DNA from: Spirochaetales bacterium
Lineage (GTDB): Bacteria > Spirochaetota > Spirochaetia > UBA9216
Reading direction: 5' to 3'
Assembly: GCA_016342585.1 (NCBI GenBank)
Contig: JAEINK010000005.1
Location: 1-64,000 of the forward strand
Length of the DNA: 64,000 nucleotides
Position 1 is the stretch's first letter. Each line of letters begins with the position of its first letter. Shown here piece after piece: positions 54,007 to 62,312 of this stretch. The notes beneath the pieces were generated by a model. It saw only the letters and a program-made list of their open reading frames with translations, was not told the DNA's origin and searched no databases. A program made the position numbers and the translations under genes.

Positions 54007-56286
54007 TCACACCCCTTCCCGGGAGTCGGCAGATCCGGCCTTTCCGGAAGTTCGGGGTTGAGAATCCAGCTCAGCCCTTCTTTTCACAAGAAAAGAGGCC
54101 ACAGCCAGGCCGTGGGTTCCCCGGCCGAAACCGGCATCCACACCCTGGGCCACAGAGAGCTCAGGACTGACCTGAGTACCGCCACAAACGAGGATAAGCT
54201 TTTCCCTTACCCCCTTCTCTACACAATATTCGTGAAGCCTCTTCATATTCCGGTAATGAATCTCATCATGACTGATTATAGTTGAAGCAAGGATCGCCCG
54301 GGCATCCAGCTCTATGGCAGCGTCGACCAGCTTCTCCACAGGAACAGAAGTTCCAAGATAGTGGCAATCCACCCCGAACCCCTCAATCCCCCCGTGTTTT
54401 ATATCGATAATCTCCCGAAGACCAACCGAATGTTCATCCTCACCCACGGTTCCCGCCACAATCTTCAGGGGATTCTCTTTGACAGCCAGGAGAACCTCCT
54501 CCTCCGTAAGAATATCCGGTGGCGGCGGGATTTCCAGTTTAGCTAAATCGATCGTCTGATTAAACTTACCTTTAATCTCCACCCTCGTCCCTTCTGCCTG
54601 CTGCATCACCTCGGTATGGATAACCTCTACCTCTGAAAGCCCCATCTTACGCCCCACCTCGATGGCGGCAAAGGAGGCTGTTCTCTCATCAACAGGAAGA
54701 AACATGGTTGTCTGGACGATACCATCCCCCTGCCACTCCATCTCCGGCTGTATCAGAGAGGTGTGCCGCAGGTGTTCCGTCTCGGCCATCCGGACATTCA
54801 CATTATCCTCTTCATCCAGCTCATCGATATAGACAATCCTGGACGGAACCTCCAGGGTTGATCCTCCGATTAAGGATGCGGGATCCTTTACGGCAGCCTC
54901 GCCATAGGGAGCCAGGTTGTTCCTGCCGAAATGGGCTGTCACAGGAGCCATATAATCGGACTCCCGCGGAATTATTGTTCCGGCACCGATTCCCCCATCA
55001 ACATGCCGGATAATCGCATCCCCGTTTCTCTCGGGGTAGTATCCGGAATCGACAAAGAACCCCTCTTCGACAGATTTGAAGTAACCACCCGTTTCGACCA
55101 TCTCCTCCATGAAAAGAACAGCTCTCTCCTTTAACTCCCGGACCTTGTCGGCCAGAGGCCCCTCATCCCGCTTCAGGCCGATCATCTCCATAAGACCATC
55201 CATCCCGGCAAAGGCCTGTTTGGCTGTATCGGTTCCCTCAATATTGTAGATATGCCAGGGAACATTCCTCCCTTCGTCGGGGGTAATGGTGGACTGAATC
55301 TCTGCGCGGGTGAGTTTGGAGATAAGCAGGTTCAGGGTATGGGTAACCGTTGCCTCCCGGGTGGAAGAGCCCATATACTTGGTGTTCTGCTGAGCCCGCA
55401 TCTTGTAATCCCGGAAGAGCTCCCTTAAGGCAACCGCATAGGGAAGGTCCAGACGCATACAGGGGGCAGGGGGTGCCGTGGGAGGCACGGTGGAAAGGCA
55501 TATATCCTCCTTCTTCATCCCCGCCTTCACCGAGAAGAGAGAGTTGATCCCATGCTGCACCATCAACTCGGGCATGACTTTCCAGGCCTCCCGGGCCGTA
55601 GCATTGGCATTATGCGCACCGTCGATCTGGGCAATCCCCGCCCAGGCCATAAGGCATTTAGCCTCGGCGGCATCCACAAAAGATCGAACCATATTGATAT
55701 TCCGATAGAGGACATTATACTGGGGATCCTGATGCGCCCCGTTCACCCCCTCCTCGGCGAAAAGCACGGCGATCTCCGGTCCGGCAACACCGCTCACATA
55801 GGAGTGATAATTGATCAGACGGCCGACCTCATCCTCGATCATATCCAAAGCCTTCCTCTGGGCCCGGATCTGCTTTCTGGTGATTGGAACGCCGCCGATC
55901 CCCTGGGGAGTCCCCTCGATGAGTCCATCCATATGAGACTGGCCGGCCGTCCTTATGACCATCAGGTGATCCGCCCCGTGCCAGGCCGCCATTCGCATCC
56001 GTCTTATATCATCTTCAAACCGTCCCGATGCAATCTCGGTGGTAATGATGCTTTCCCCCTGGGGATCGATACCATCAAAATATCGGGCCGCCGGAAGAGG
56101 CTGCCCCTTTTTAAGCCCATCAGAAGTATTGAGGTAGGTAAATTTTCCGATTTTTCGTTCCTCTCCCCTTCCTGTTCTCCAGGTCCACCCCCGCCTTCTG
56201 GGGTGATAGTTTTCCAGATCCTTTAAAATCTCTTCAACATCTATTTTCTTATCGGGAACAAGACCCTCTGTTTTATCATCCCTCAT
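54007..56286 (-). CDS. oraE: D-ornithine 4,5-aminomutase, large subunit
   Basis: 759 residues. The C-terminal Rossmann domain has the cobalamin motif DCHYLG (Asp640, His642, Gly645) and a TQVSPELSVAQGVDAGFGRGTHG segment. The N-terminal barrel has the regions typical of OraE (AGQSHMDGLIEGTPQGIGG). It uses adenosylcobalamin and PLP to shift the amino group of D-ornithine, giving 2,4-diaminopentanoate. It overlaps oraS by 4 bp. OraE from clostridia is of similar length. Confidence 0.94.
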   Translation of the reverse strand: MRDDKTEGLVPDKKIDVEEILKDLENYHPRRRGWTWRTGRGEERKIGKFTYLNTSDGLKKGQPLPAARYFDGIDPQGESIITTEIASGRFEDDIRRMRMAAWHGADHLMVIRTAGQSHMDGLIEGTPQGIGGVPITRKQIRAQRKALDMIEDEVGRLINYHSYVSGVAGPEIAVLFAEEGVNGAHQDPQYNVLYRNINMVRSFVDAAEAKCLMAWAGIAQIDGAHNANATAREAWKVMPELMVQHGINSLFSVKAGMKKEDICLSTVPPTAPPAPCMRLDLPYAVALRELFRDYKMRAQQNTKYMGSSTREATVTHTLNLLISKLTRAEIQSTITPDEGRNVPWHIYNIEGTDTAKQAFAGMDGLMEMIGLKRDEGPLADKVRELKERAVLFMEEMVETGGYFKSVEEGFFVDSGYYPERNGDAIIRHVDGGIGAGTIIPRESDYMAPVTAHFGRNNLAPYGEAAVKDPASLIGGSTLEVPSRIVYIDELDEEDNVNVRMAETEHLRHTSLIQPEMEWQGDGIVQTTMFLPVDERTASFAAIEVGRKMGLSEVEVIHTEVMQQAEGTRVEIKGKFNQTIDLAKLEIPPPPDILTEEEVLLAVKENPLKIVAGTVGEDEHSVGLREIIDIKHGGIEGFGVDCHYLGTSVPVEKLVDAAIELDARAILASTIISHDEIHYRNMKRLHEYCVEKGVREKLILVCGGTQVSPELSVAQGVDAGFGRGTHGLAVASFLVKRRAELDSQPRTSGKAGSADSREGV

Positions 56287-56651
56287 TTGATCCCTCCTGG
56301 TATAAACATCCCCATAACCTCATCCCAGTATTCCCCCCGGATAAGGGCTTCTCCTGCCGCTCGAAGCGCTATCCCTTTTTCGGAAGATAAACGATAAACC
56401 AGATGCCCCGCACCATGCCCCAGAAGGGACCTGTTTCCAGCCTCCTCCACAATGGTCCGGGCTTCTAAACTTGAGAAACCCATCCGGAGGAGAACCGACC
56501 TCTCAATGGAGGGAGAGGTATTCTCCCTGGCCAGAGTCACCACGGGAGCCACCAATTGTTCAGCCAATCCCCAGAATCGCAGTTCAAGTTCATCCTCGGT
56601 AAGTTCTGCCAGGTGTTTGCGTCTTATATCAAAATCATCATCTCTGCTCAT
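56283..56651 (-). CDS. oraS: D-ornithine 4,5-aminomutase, small subunit
   Basis: 122 residues, the OraS length. DFDIRRKHLAELTEDELELRFWGLAEQLVAPVVTLA near the N-terminus and the C-terminal GHGAGHLVYRLS match the subunit that completes the OraE active site. It overlaps both ortB and oraE by 4 bp, fixing the operon order and coupled translation. Confidence 0.93.
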   Translation of the reverse strand: MSRDDDFDIRRKHLAELTEDELELRFWGLAEQLVAPVVTLARENTSPSIERSVLLRMGFSSLEARTIVEEAGNRSLLGHGAGHLVYRLSSEKGIALRAAGEALIRGEYWDEVMGMFIPGGIK

Positions 56652-58063
56652 TTTTCTGTCTCTCCAAGTTTTTCAAGTATTTCACCCACCCTCTCCCGGG
56701 AAAGCCTTAGCTCGGCAGAAAGGTAGTCCATATCCGCCTCTGTAAGAGGGGCCCTATTCCCTTCCTTTATAAATCTGCGAAGATAGGAGGTTTTTATCTT
56801 CATTAAATCAAGCTCTCTGACCCCCATTTTTCCCGGATCGGAAGGCAGGACAATATTCATCCCGGGAACCTCATGCCCGGGATCCCCGATCTCAATTTTT
56901 ATCCCGTTCGCCCTGGCAAAAGAGAGCTGAGGGAGGATGTGTTTCCCGGCACCGGTATACTCGGTCTCCTGAACAACAAGGATCTCATCCTGTTTCATCT
57001 CCCGGGCAAGGGCAAGGGCGGCAGCAAGAGAGGTATTCCCTGCAGGACCCCGTTCAAGACCTTCCAGTCTGGCCAAAGCCTCGGTCGTATAAAAAACCTC
57101 CCCTTGCTTAACCGTCACATACCGGTCCATATACCGCAGAGGTCTGGCCGCAGAACGGGGCACATCCGATCTATCCGGGTTGGTACAGAAGGGGACCCCG
57201 AATCCCGTATGACCTGTGGTAAACGATTTTTTATTGAAATCTCTATCGGAGGCCATATGAAGTCCTGCCAGGTCCACACTCGCCCCGATAATCTCAACCC
57301 CCTGGCCTCCCGCTTTAAGGATCCCCCGCGCCGTCCCGGTAAGGTTCCCCCCTCCGGCGTTTGTTACAACCACGGTGTCTGGATCTTTCCCCACCATTTT
57401 TCTACACTGTAGAATTAATTCCATCCCCAGGGTTTCAACCCCTGCTATACCAAAAGCCGTATAGAGGGAAGCATTGAAATATCCGGTCTCTTCAAGGAGC
57501 AGAAGGTATACATAAAACAGTTCCGGCCCCACGGAGAGCTGGAGAACCTCCGCCCCATAGGCCTCGCATTTCCGGGCCTTCTCGAGGATCTCCGGCTGGC
57601 CTCGCCCCTCTGAGTCATAGCACTCCTGGACAATGATGCATTTCAAGCCGGCCATGGCCGCCTGGCTGGCAACAGCAGCACCATAATTCCCGCTTGTGGC
57701 CGCCATAACCCCCTTAAACCCGAGTTTCTTCGCCTGATACACACTCACCGCCGCCCGACGGGCCTTGAAACTTCCTGAAGGATTGGCCGCCTCATCCTTA
57801 ATGAAGATCCTGGCACCCCTCCCCCGGGCTGCACTCCTCCTGGCAAGCTCTGTTATGTTTTTCAGTTCAATCAGGGGGGTATTCCCCACACCTCCGGCCG
57901 CCTGAATGGCGGCGATATCGTCCAGAGAGTAGCCAATCCCAGCCATCATGGCCTCATAATCAAAACCGATACCATCGGATTCATAGAGGGTATAATCCAT
58001 ACCCACCGAAGACTTCATTATTGTATTCCTGCGGGACATAACCCCGGCATAGGTTCTATCCAT
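56648..58063 (-). CDS. ortB: 2-amino-4-oxopentanoate thiolase, PLP subunit
   Basis: 471 residues, fold type II PLP enzyme (threonine-synthase/cysteine-synthase-like). The PLP lysine is in NPSGSFKARRA, the phosphate loop is around NAGGGNLTGTARG, and ATSGNYGAAVASQ precedes it. With OrtA it splits 2-amino-4-oxopentanoate with CoA to acetyl-CoA and D-alanine. The start has GGAGG upstream and overlaps ortA by 8 bp. Confidence 0.93.
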   Translation of the reverse strand: MDRTYAGVMSRRNTIMKSSVGMDYTLYESDGIGFDYEAMMAGIGYSLDDIAAIQAAGGVGNTPLIELKNITELARRSAARGRGARIFIKDEAANPSGSFKARRAAVSVYQAKKLGFKGVMAATSGNYGAAVASQAAMAGLKCIIVQECYDSEGRGQPEILEKARKCEAYGAEVLQLSVGPELFYVYLLLLEETGYFNASLYTAFGIAGVETLGMELILQCRKMVGKDPDTVVVTNAGGGNLTGTARGILKAGGQGVEIIGASVDLAGLHMASDRDFNKKSFTTGHTGFGVPFCTNPDRSDVPRSAARPLRYMDRYVTVKQGEVFYTTEALARLEGLERGPAGNTSLAAALALAREMKQDEILVVQETEYTGAGKHILPQLSFARANGIKIEIGDPGHEVPGMNIVLPSDPGKMGVRELDLMKIKTSYLRRFIKEGNRAPLTEADMDYLSAELRLSRERVGEILEKLGETEK

Positions 58064-58409
58064 CGGAATCCTCCATCAGACCAGACAGGGTGTGACCAAC
58101 CTTTTGAATCTCGGGGATAAAACTACCCCAGCCATGGCTATAGCCCGGATTCAGGCGAATAAACGCCCCCTCCTCCAGCCTGCCCGTTTCCGTCCTCACA
58201 CGGACAAGATCCCCCCTCGTCAGTTCTATTCCCTCTTCAGAATTGATATCCAAATCCAAATCCATTTTGGAACCCTTCCCTTCCAGATACCCCTTAATGA
58301 TCATGATCAGAGGCACTTTTTGAGTATCCACGGGAATCCCCGGAGCCCTCTCATCAGGGGATAGAATCGTCCGGCGGATTTCCACCCAGTCACCCGGCAT
58401 GCCTCTCAT
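58056..58409 (-). CDS. ortA: 2-amino-4-oxopentanoate thiolase, small subunit
   Basis: 117 residues, OrtA size. Conserved segments are GDWVEIRRTILSPDERAPGIPVDTQKVPL at the N-terminus and RLNPGYSHGWGSFIPEI near the C-terminus. It has no known catalytic motif and acts only in complex with OrtB. It overlaps ord by 4 bp and ortB by 8 bp. Confidence 0.93.
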   Translation of the reverse strand: MRGMPGDWVEIRRTILSPDERAPGIPVDTQKVPLIMIIKGYLEGKGSKMDLDLDINSEEGIELTRGDLVRVRTETGRLEEGAFIRLNPGYSHGWGSFIPEIQKVGHTLSGLMEDSDG

Positions 58410-59458
58410 TTCAGCTCCTCATCCAGAAAGTTTCGCATATCCCCCAGCACAGCCCGGGGAACGGGAAGATCCAGCATACTCTTCAATCCGGGGCGACCAT
58501 TGAGGACATGGGGGATCATGTTCACACAGATGGCGATGGTCCCGATTCCCCCGGGAATCTCCGGTTTGATCGACATATTGATGTCTGGTACACCCTTTAT
58601 GGTGATATAATCGCCCGTCTCGATTCCCCCCAGCTGGGGTTCTATCTGCTGGGGATGAATCATAGTAATCTTCTCTTCCCCCCGGATGAATCCATGCCCC
58701 TCCTGCCGGCATCCGGCAACCCTGCCGGATGCGATTTCGGCATAGGGGGTCTTCCTTGGAACCGCGGAGACAATGGGTTCCATGGTTTGCCGGATGGGGC
58801 CATCAAGCATCCACCCCAGGCCGTCGGCGATCATCCTGACTGATTCGTTAAATCCCACATGCCCGGCCAGACTGCCACTATCCCGGCCCCGGAAAAACTC
58901 CTCGGGGGAGAGACCAACCCCCTGCTCTTCCATGACGGCAGGCCCGAAGGGAGAGAGGGAGTTCACCCTTTCGGCCCGGATAGAATCCACACTCATACTG
59001 GCCCCGGTCAGCATGAGAACCAGAAGATCCATGATCATCCCCGGATTTATCCCTGTCCCGAGGAGGGTAACCCCTCGATCCCGGGCAAGCTTATCCATCT
59101 TCCCGGCCAATTCCGGCTCGGATGCCCGGGGATAGGCCATCTCTTCAGCCGTAGAAATCACATTGATCCCATGCTCCAGAAGAAGAGAAATTTTGTCATA
59201 GGCATGAACCGTAAAAGAGTCGGTCGCCAGGAGGGCTAAATCATAAGTCCCTTTCAGAACCTCACCTATATCTCCTGAGATAACAACTTCCGGGTGATCG
59301 CATTGGAGGTTCAGGACTTCCTTCACACCCCGCCCCACCCGATCAGGATGAATATCACACACACCCCGAATTTCCACACCCTCTTTATCCATAAGCATCC
59401 TGGCCATCCCGGAACCCATGGCTCCAAAACCCCAGATGAGTATATGTATCTTTCGCAT
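58406..59458 (-). CDS. ord: 2,4-diaminopentanoate dehydrogenase
   Basis: 350 residues, dihydrodipicolinate-reductase-like fold. The NAD(P) motif WGFGAMGSGMARML is at the start, and GTGINPGMIMDLLVLMLT is the family's substrate-side segment. It oxidatively deaminates 2,4-diaminopentanoate to 2-amino-4-oxopentanoate, releasing ammonia. It is the first gene of the leftward operon, with AAGGAG two bases before ATG's leader and an operator immediately upstream. Confidence 0.94.
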   Translation of the reverse strand: MRKIHILIWGFGAMGSGMARMLMDKEGVEIRGVCDIHPDRVGRGVKEVLNLQCDHPEVVISGDIGEVLKGTYDLALLATDSFTVHAYDKISLLLEHGINVISTAEEMAYPRASEPELAGKMDKLARDRGVTLLGTGINPGMIMDLLVLMLTGASMSVDSIRAERVNSLSPFGPAVMEEQGVGLSPEEFFRGRDSGSLAGHVGFNESVRMIADGLGWMLDGPIRQTMEPIVSAVPRKTPYAEIASGRVAGCRQEGHGFIRGEEKITMIHPQQIEPQLGGIETGDYITIKGVPDINMSIKPEIPGGIGTIAICVNMIPHVLNGRPGLKSMLDLPVPRAVLGDMRNFLDEELK

Positions 59459-59471
59459 AGCTCACTCCTTG

Positions 59472-59519
59472 TTACTACTCTAATAGTAATAACATAAACC
59501 CGAATATATCAGCTGTCAA
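59472..59519 (-). promoter_or_regulatory. Promoter and 6-6-6 palindrome of the ord operon
   Basis: On the minus strand TTGACA (59519-59514) and TATGTT (59496-59491) are 17 bp apart. One base further the palindrome TTACTA-CTCTAA-TAGTAA (59472-59489) covers the expected start site and ends 2 bp before the ribosome site. It matches the arcA element. The layout implies a repressor common to both; the TrmB-like protein at 60910 is one candidate. Confidence 0.75.
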
Positions 59520-59723
59520 GAAATTGCTATCCAGGGCAGTAATTCGCAGGATTGACTGCAGGATAAATATCATCCAGCCTGACAGGCAGATGACATACCG
59601 ACTGACGATTAGCATATATCTGTTTTTACAAGCTTCACTTATTGCTTAAATCGTTATTCACAAATAAAATGAAAACCATCGAAAACAAGAATCAAGTGCG
59701 ACGCACTCCTATCGGAGGATAAT

Positions 59724-60887
59724 TTGCTGCCGGAGATGGAAAAAAGAGCTACTAAAGCCCTGATATATACGGATAACCTGAGACACAATTTAAAGGCTGT
59801 TAAATCGCTCATTAAAGCGGAGACAAAGATCTGCGGGGCGGTTAAGGCTGACGGATATGGGCACGGGGCGGTGGAAGTATCCAAAATACTCCTGGCAGAA
59901 GGGATCGACTGCCTTGGTGTCTCGGCGGTATCCGAAGGAGGAGAACTCCGGGAGGCGGGAATCAAGGCCCCCATCCTGCTCTTCGGTCATGCTGATCCCG
60001 ATGAATTGGCAGGGATCTGCCGATGGAAGCTCCAACCCTTTGCCGGCACCCTTTCCTATATTAAGTCGCTGGAAAAAGCGGCTGAAAAAACAGGAAAAAC
60101 TCTAAAGATACACCTTAAAGTTGATACGGGTATGGGCAGGATAGGATGCCCCCCTGCAGAAGCACCTGAAATTGGAGCCTACATTCAGGCTTCGCCATTC
60201 CTGAAGCTCCAGGGTACATGCACCCACTTCCCCGTTTCCGACAGTATATCAAAAGAGGATAGGGAGTTCACGGCAGAGCAGATTCATCTGTTTCTCCATA
60301 CAGTTGATGAGGTGAGGAGGGCAGGAGTTGACCCCGGACTGATCCATGCAGCCAACTCCGGGGCTGTCGCCTCCTGGCCCGATGCCCACTTCGACATGGT
60401 AAGACCGGGGATCATCCTCTACGGTTACTACCCGGATCCCGCCATGAAAAGACCTCGACAGTTAAAACCAGTCATGCAGCTGGAAAGCAGTATAAGTTTT
60501 TTAAAAGAGATCGAAGCAGGAAAATCCGTTTCCTACGGCAGGAGCTGGGTTTCCCGAAAGCGATCCCTGATCGGTACCATTCCGGTCGGTTATGCCGACG
60601 GGTACAACAGGCTTCTTTCCAACAGGGCAGAAGTTGTGATCAGGGGCAAAAGGTACCCCCTGGCTGGCAGGATCTGTATGGACCAGACAATGATAGATCT
60701 TGGCTCCCCGGGTGACGAAAAATTCGAAAATAGAGACTATAGTGATATCACTGTCGGAGAAAAGGTGATCCTGTTCGGTCAGGATGAATCAGCACCCTGT
60801 GCACAGGAGTTAGGCATGATCACAGGAACGATTCCCTATGAAGTAACCTGTGCAGTGAGCAAAAGGGTCCCGAGGATCTATCTCTGA
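59724..60887 (+). CDS. alr: Alanine racemase
   Basis: 387 residues, standard Alr. The PLP lysine is in CGAVKADGYGHG, and VGYADGYNRLL and GRICMDQTMIDL belong to the catalytic C-terminal part. The start TTG 59724 is preferred because GGAGG is five bases upstream; the ATG twelve bases later is directly abutted by GGAG. Besides making D-alanine for the cell wall, it can turn the D-alanine released by OrtAB into L-alanine, which fits its place divergent from the ord operon. Confidence 0.93.
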   Translation: MLPEMEKRATKALIYTDNLRHNLKAVKSLIKAETKICGAVKADGYGHGAVEVSKILLAEGIDCLGVSAVSEGGELREAGIKAPILLFGHADPDELAGICRWKLQPFAGTLSYIKSLEKAAEKTGKTLKIHLKVDTGMGRIGCPPAEAPEIGAYIQASPFLKLQGTCTHFPVSDSISKEDREFTAEQIHLFLHTVDEVRRAGVDPGLIHAANSGAVASWPDAHFDMVRPGIILYGYYPDPAMKRPRQLKPVMQLESSISFLKEIEAGKSVSYGRSWVSRKRSLIGTIPVGYADGYNRLLSNRAEVVIRGKRYPLAGRICMDQTMIDLGSPGDEKFENRDYSDITVGEKVILFGQDESAPCAQELGMITGTIPYEVTCAVSKRVPRIYL

Positions 60888-60909
60888 ATTGTGCATTAAA
60901 CACACATGG

Positions 60910-61704
60910 TCAGAAACTGAAATTTTTCCTGAGTTTGATCAGATTATCACCGAATTTTTTATTAAAATCATCCCCGTAAACAGACTGGATCTCCGCAATA
61001 TAAAAATCATGCATTATATAACCTTCAATTGAATGGATGAGTCCGGCGTTATTGGTCCACACAATCTGGCTGGCCTGAGTGGCACTGCCAAGAAGGCCGC
61101 TCACACAGGCATTTGAATCTACAACACAATCAAGGGATCTCCTGATTCCAGGATCAAACTGATATACCGAGTGGTGATAAACCCGGCCGTAATCCAGCTT
61201 TTTATCACCATACAGGAGTATCAGGATATCCACACCCCGGCCCTCGGCTTTTCGAAGTTCATCTTCAACCTGTGGAAGATCCGACTCCCAGAGGCCAATC
61301 CATATTTTCTCACACGCGGCGGAGATTAACTCCCGGGTCGTTCGAAATGCTTCCTCTCCATCTTTCAGATTCCAGACCGGGTCGAAATCAGAATTAAAGG
61401 CCGTCTTCTTAAGCTCCTCATCCAGCTCGTCGGTAAGATCTGTATTTCGTTTATTTAGAAAGCGGATAAGATTTTCAGGAGAGAGAGGGGAGTACCTTTT
61501 AGGGTTCTCTCCCACAGCCTGGGCATACTCTTTTTCGGTCAGTCTTCGAAGGATGTCATATACCCTTGAGTGGGGAACTCCGGAAGACTGGGAGATGGTA
61601 TAGGCACTGGCGGGGTGATTCCCGAGAAGAGAGAGATAGACCTTCGCCTCATATTCGGTGAAACCCAGCTGTTTGAAAATATTGAGGAGTTTATCCTTAT
61701 CCAT
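60910..61704 (-). CDS. TrmB-family transcriptional regulator
   Basis: 264 residues. The N-terminal winged helix (LGFTEYEAKVYLSLLGNHPASAYTISQSSGVPHSRVYDILRRLTEKEYA) is the TrmB signature. A coiled coil at about 85-105 and a C-terminal effector domain with the family's phospholipase-D-like core (AACEKIWIGLWESDLPQVEDELRKAEGRGVDILILLYG) follow. These bind sugars or other metabolites. It is convergent with alr and is followed, upstream in its operon, by an HD protein and nadE. It is one candidate for the arcA/ord operator-binding protein, with no direct evidence. Confidence 0.85.
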   Translation of the reverse strand: MDKDKLLNIFKQLGFTEYEAKVYLSLLGNHPASAYTISQSSGVPHSRVYDILRRLTEKEYAQAVGENPKRYSPLSPENLIRFLNKRNTDLTDELDEELKKTAFNSDFDPVWNLKDGEEAFRTTRELISAACEKIWIGLWESDLPQVEDELRKAEGRGVDILILLYGDKKLDYGRVYHHSVYQFDPGIRRSLDCVVDSNACVSGLLGSATQASQIVWTNNAGLIHSIEGYIMHDFYIAEIQSVYGDDFNKKFGDNLIKLRKNFSF

Positions 61705-61709
61705 CCCGC

Positions 61710-62312
61710 TCAGAGTGGCTCTCCTGCAAGACCGATCTCCTGAGCAACATCCTTCATGCCGTCAATGACATCCTGAATGAGCTCGGCAATCTCAACACCC
61801 ATCATCTCAGCACCTTTCAGGATTATATCCCGATCCACACCGGCGGCAAAAGCCTTTACCTTCCATTTTTTCTTCACCGATTTTACGGTAATATCCAGGA
61901 CAGATTTAGAAGGCCGCACAAGGGCCGCCGCTGTCACAAGACCGGTCAACTCGTCGGTGGCAAAGAGGATCTTTTCCATTTTATGGGAAGGTTCAACATC
62001 CGAACAAATTCCCCATCCGTGACTGATGACAGCCCGGATGTAATCCTCGGGCCATCCCTCCCGGGTGAGGATATCCCGAGCCTTTGAGCAGTGTTCTTCG
62101 GGGTACATTTCATAATCGATATCATGGAGAAGTCCGATGGTTCCCCATTTTTCTTCATCTTCCCCCTCTTTTCTGGCCATATACTTCATAACCCCTTCAA
62201 CAGAGAGAGCGTGCTTTAACAATGAATCTGACTTATTGTACTTCAGGAAAAGGGAAAGGGCGGCTTCCCTCCCGGGGATTATCCCCGTAGTCATGCTTTT
62301 TTCATCCGACAT
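61710..62312 (-). CDS. HD-domain hydrolase
   Basis: 200 residues. KHALSVEGVMKYMA and LLHDIDYEMYPEEHCSKA carry the metal-binding His and HD pair of an HD/HDIG phosphohydrolase. A later VISHGWG and ATDELTGL complete the pocket. Proteins of this compact type hydrolyse nucleotides or related phosphates; the substrate is unknown. It overlaps the nadE stop by TAATG and is 5 bp from the trmB gene, so the three are one operon. Confidence 0.85.
   Translation of the reverse strand: MSDEKSMTTGIIPGREAALSLFLKYNKSDSLLKHALSVEGVMKYMARKEGEDEEKWGTIGLLHDIDYEMYPEEHCSKARDILTREGWPEDYIRAVISHGWGICSDVEPSHKMEKILFATDELTGLVTAAALVRPSKSVLDITVKSVKKKWKVKAFAAGVDRDIILKGAEMMGVEIAELIQDVIDGMKDVAQEIGLAGEPL

Noticed and set aside
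56648-58063. Threonine synthase or cysteine synthase
   Set aside because: The fold is shared, but position between ortA and oraS and the conserved overlaps identify OrtB.
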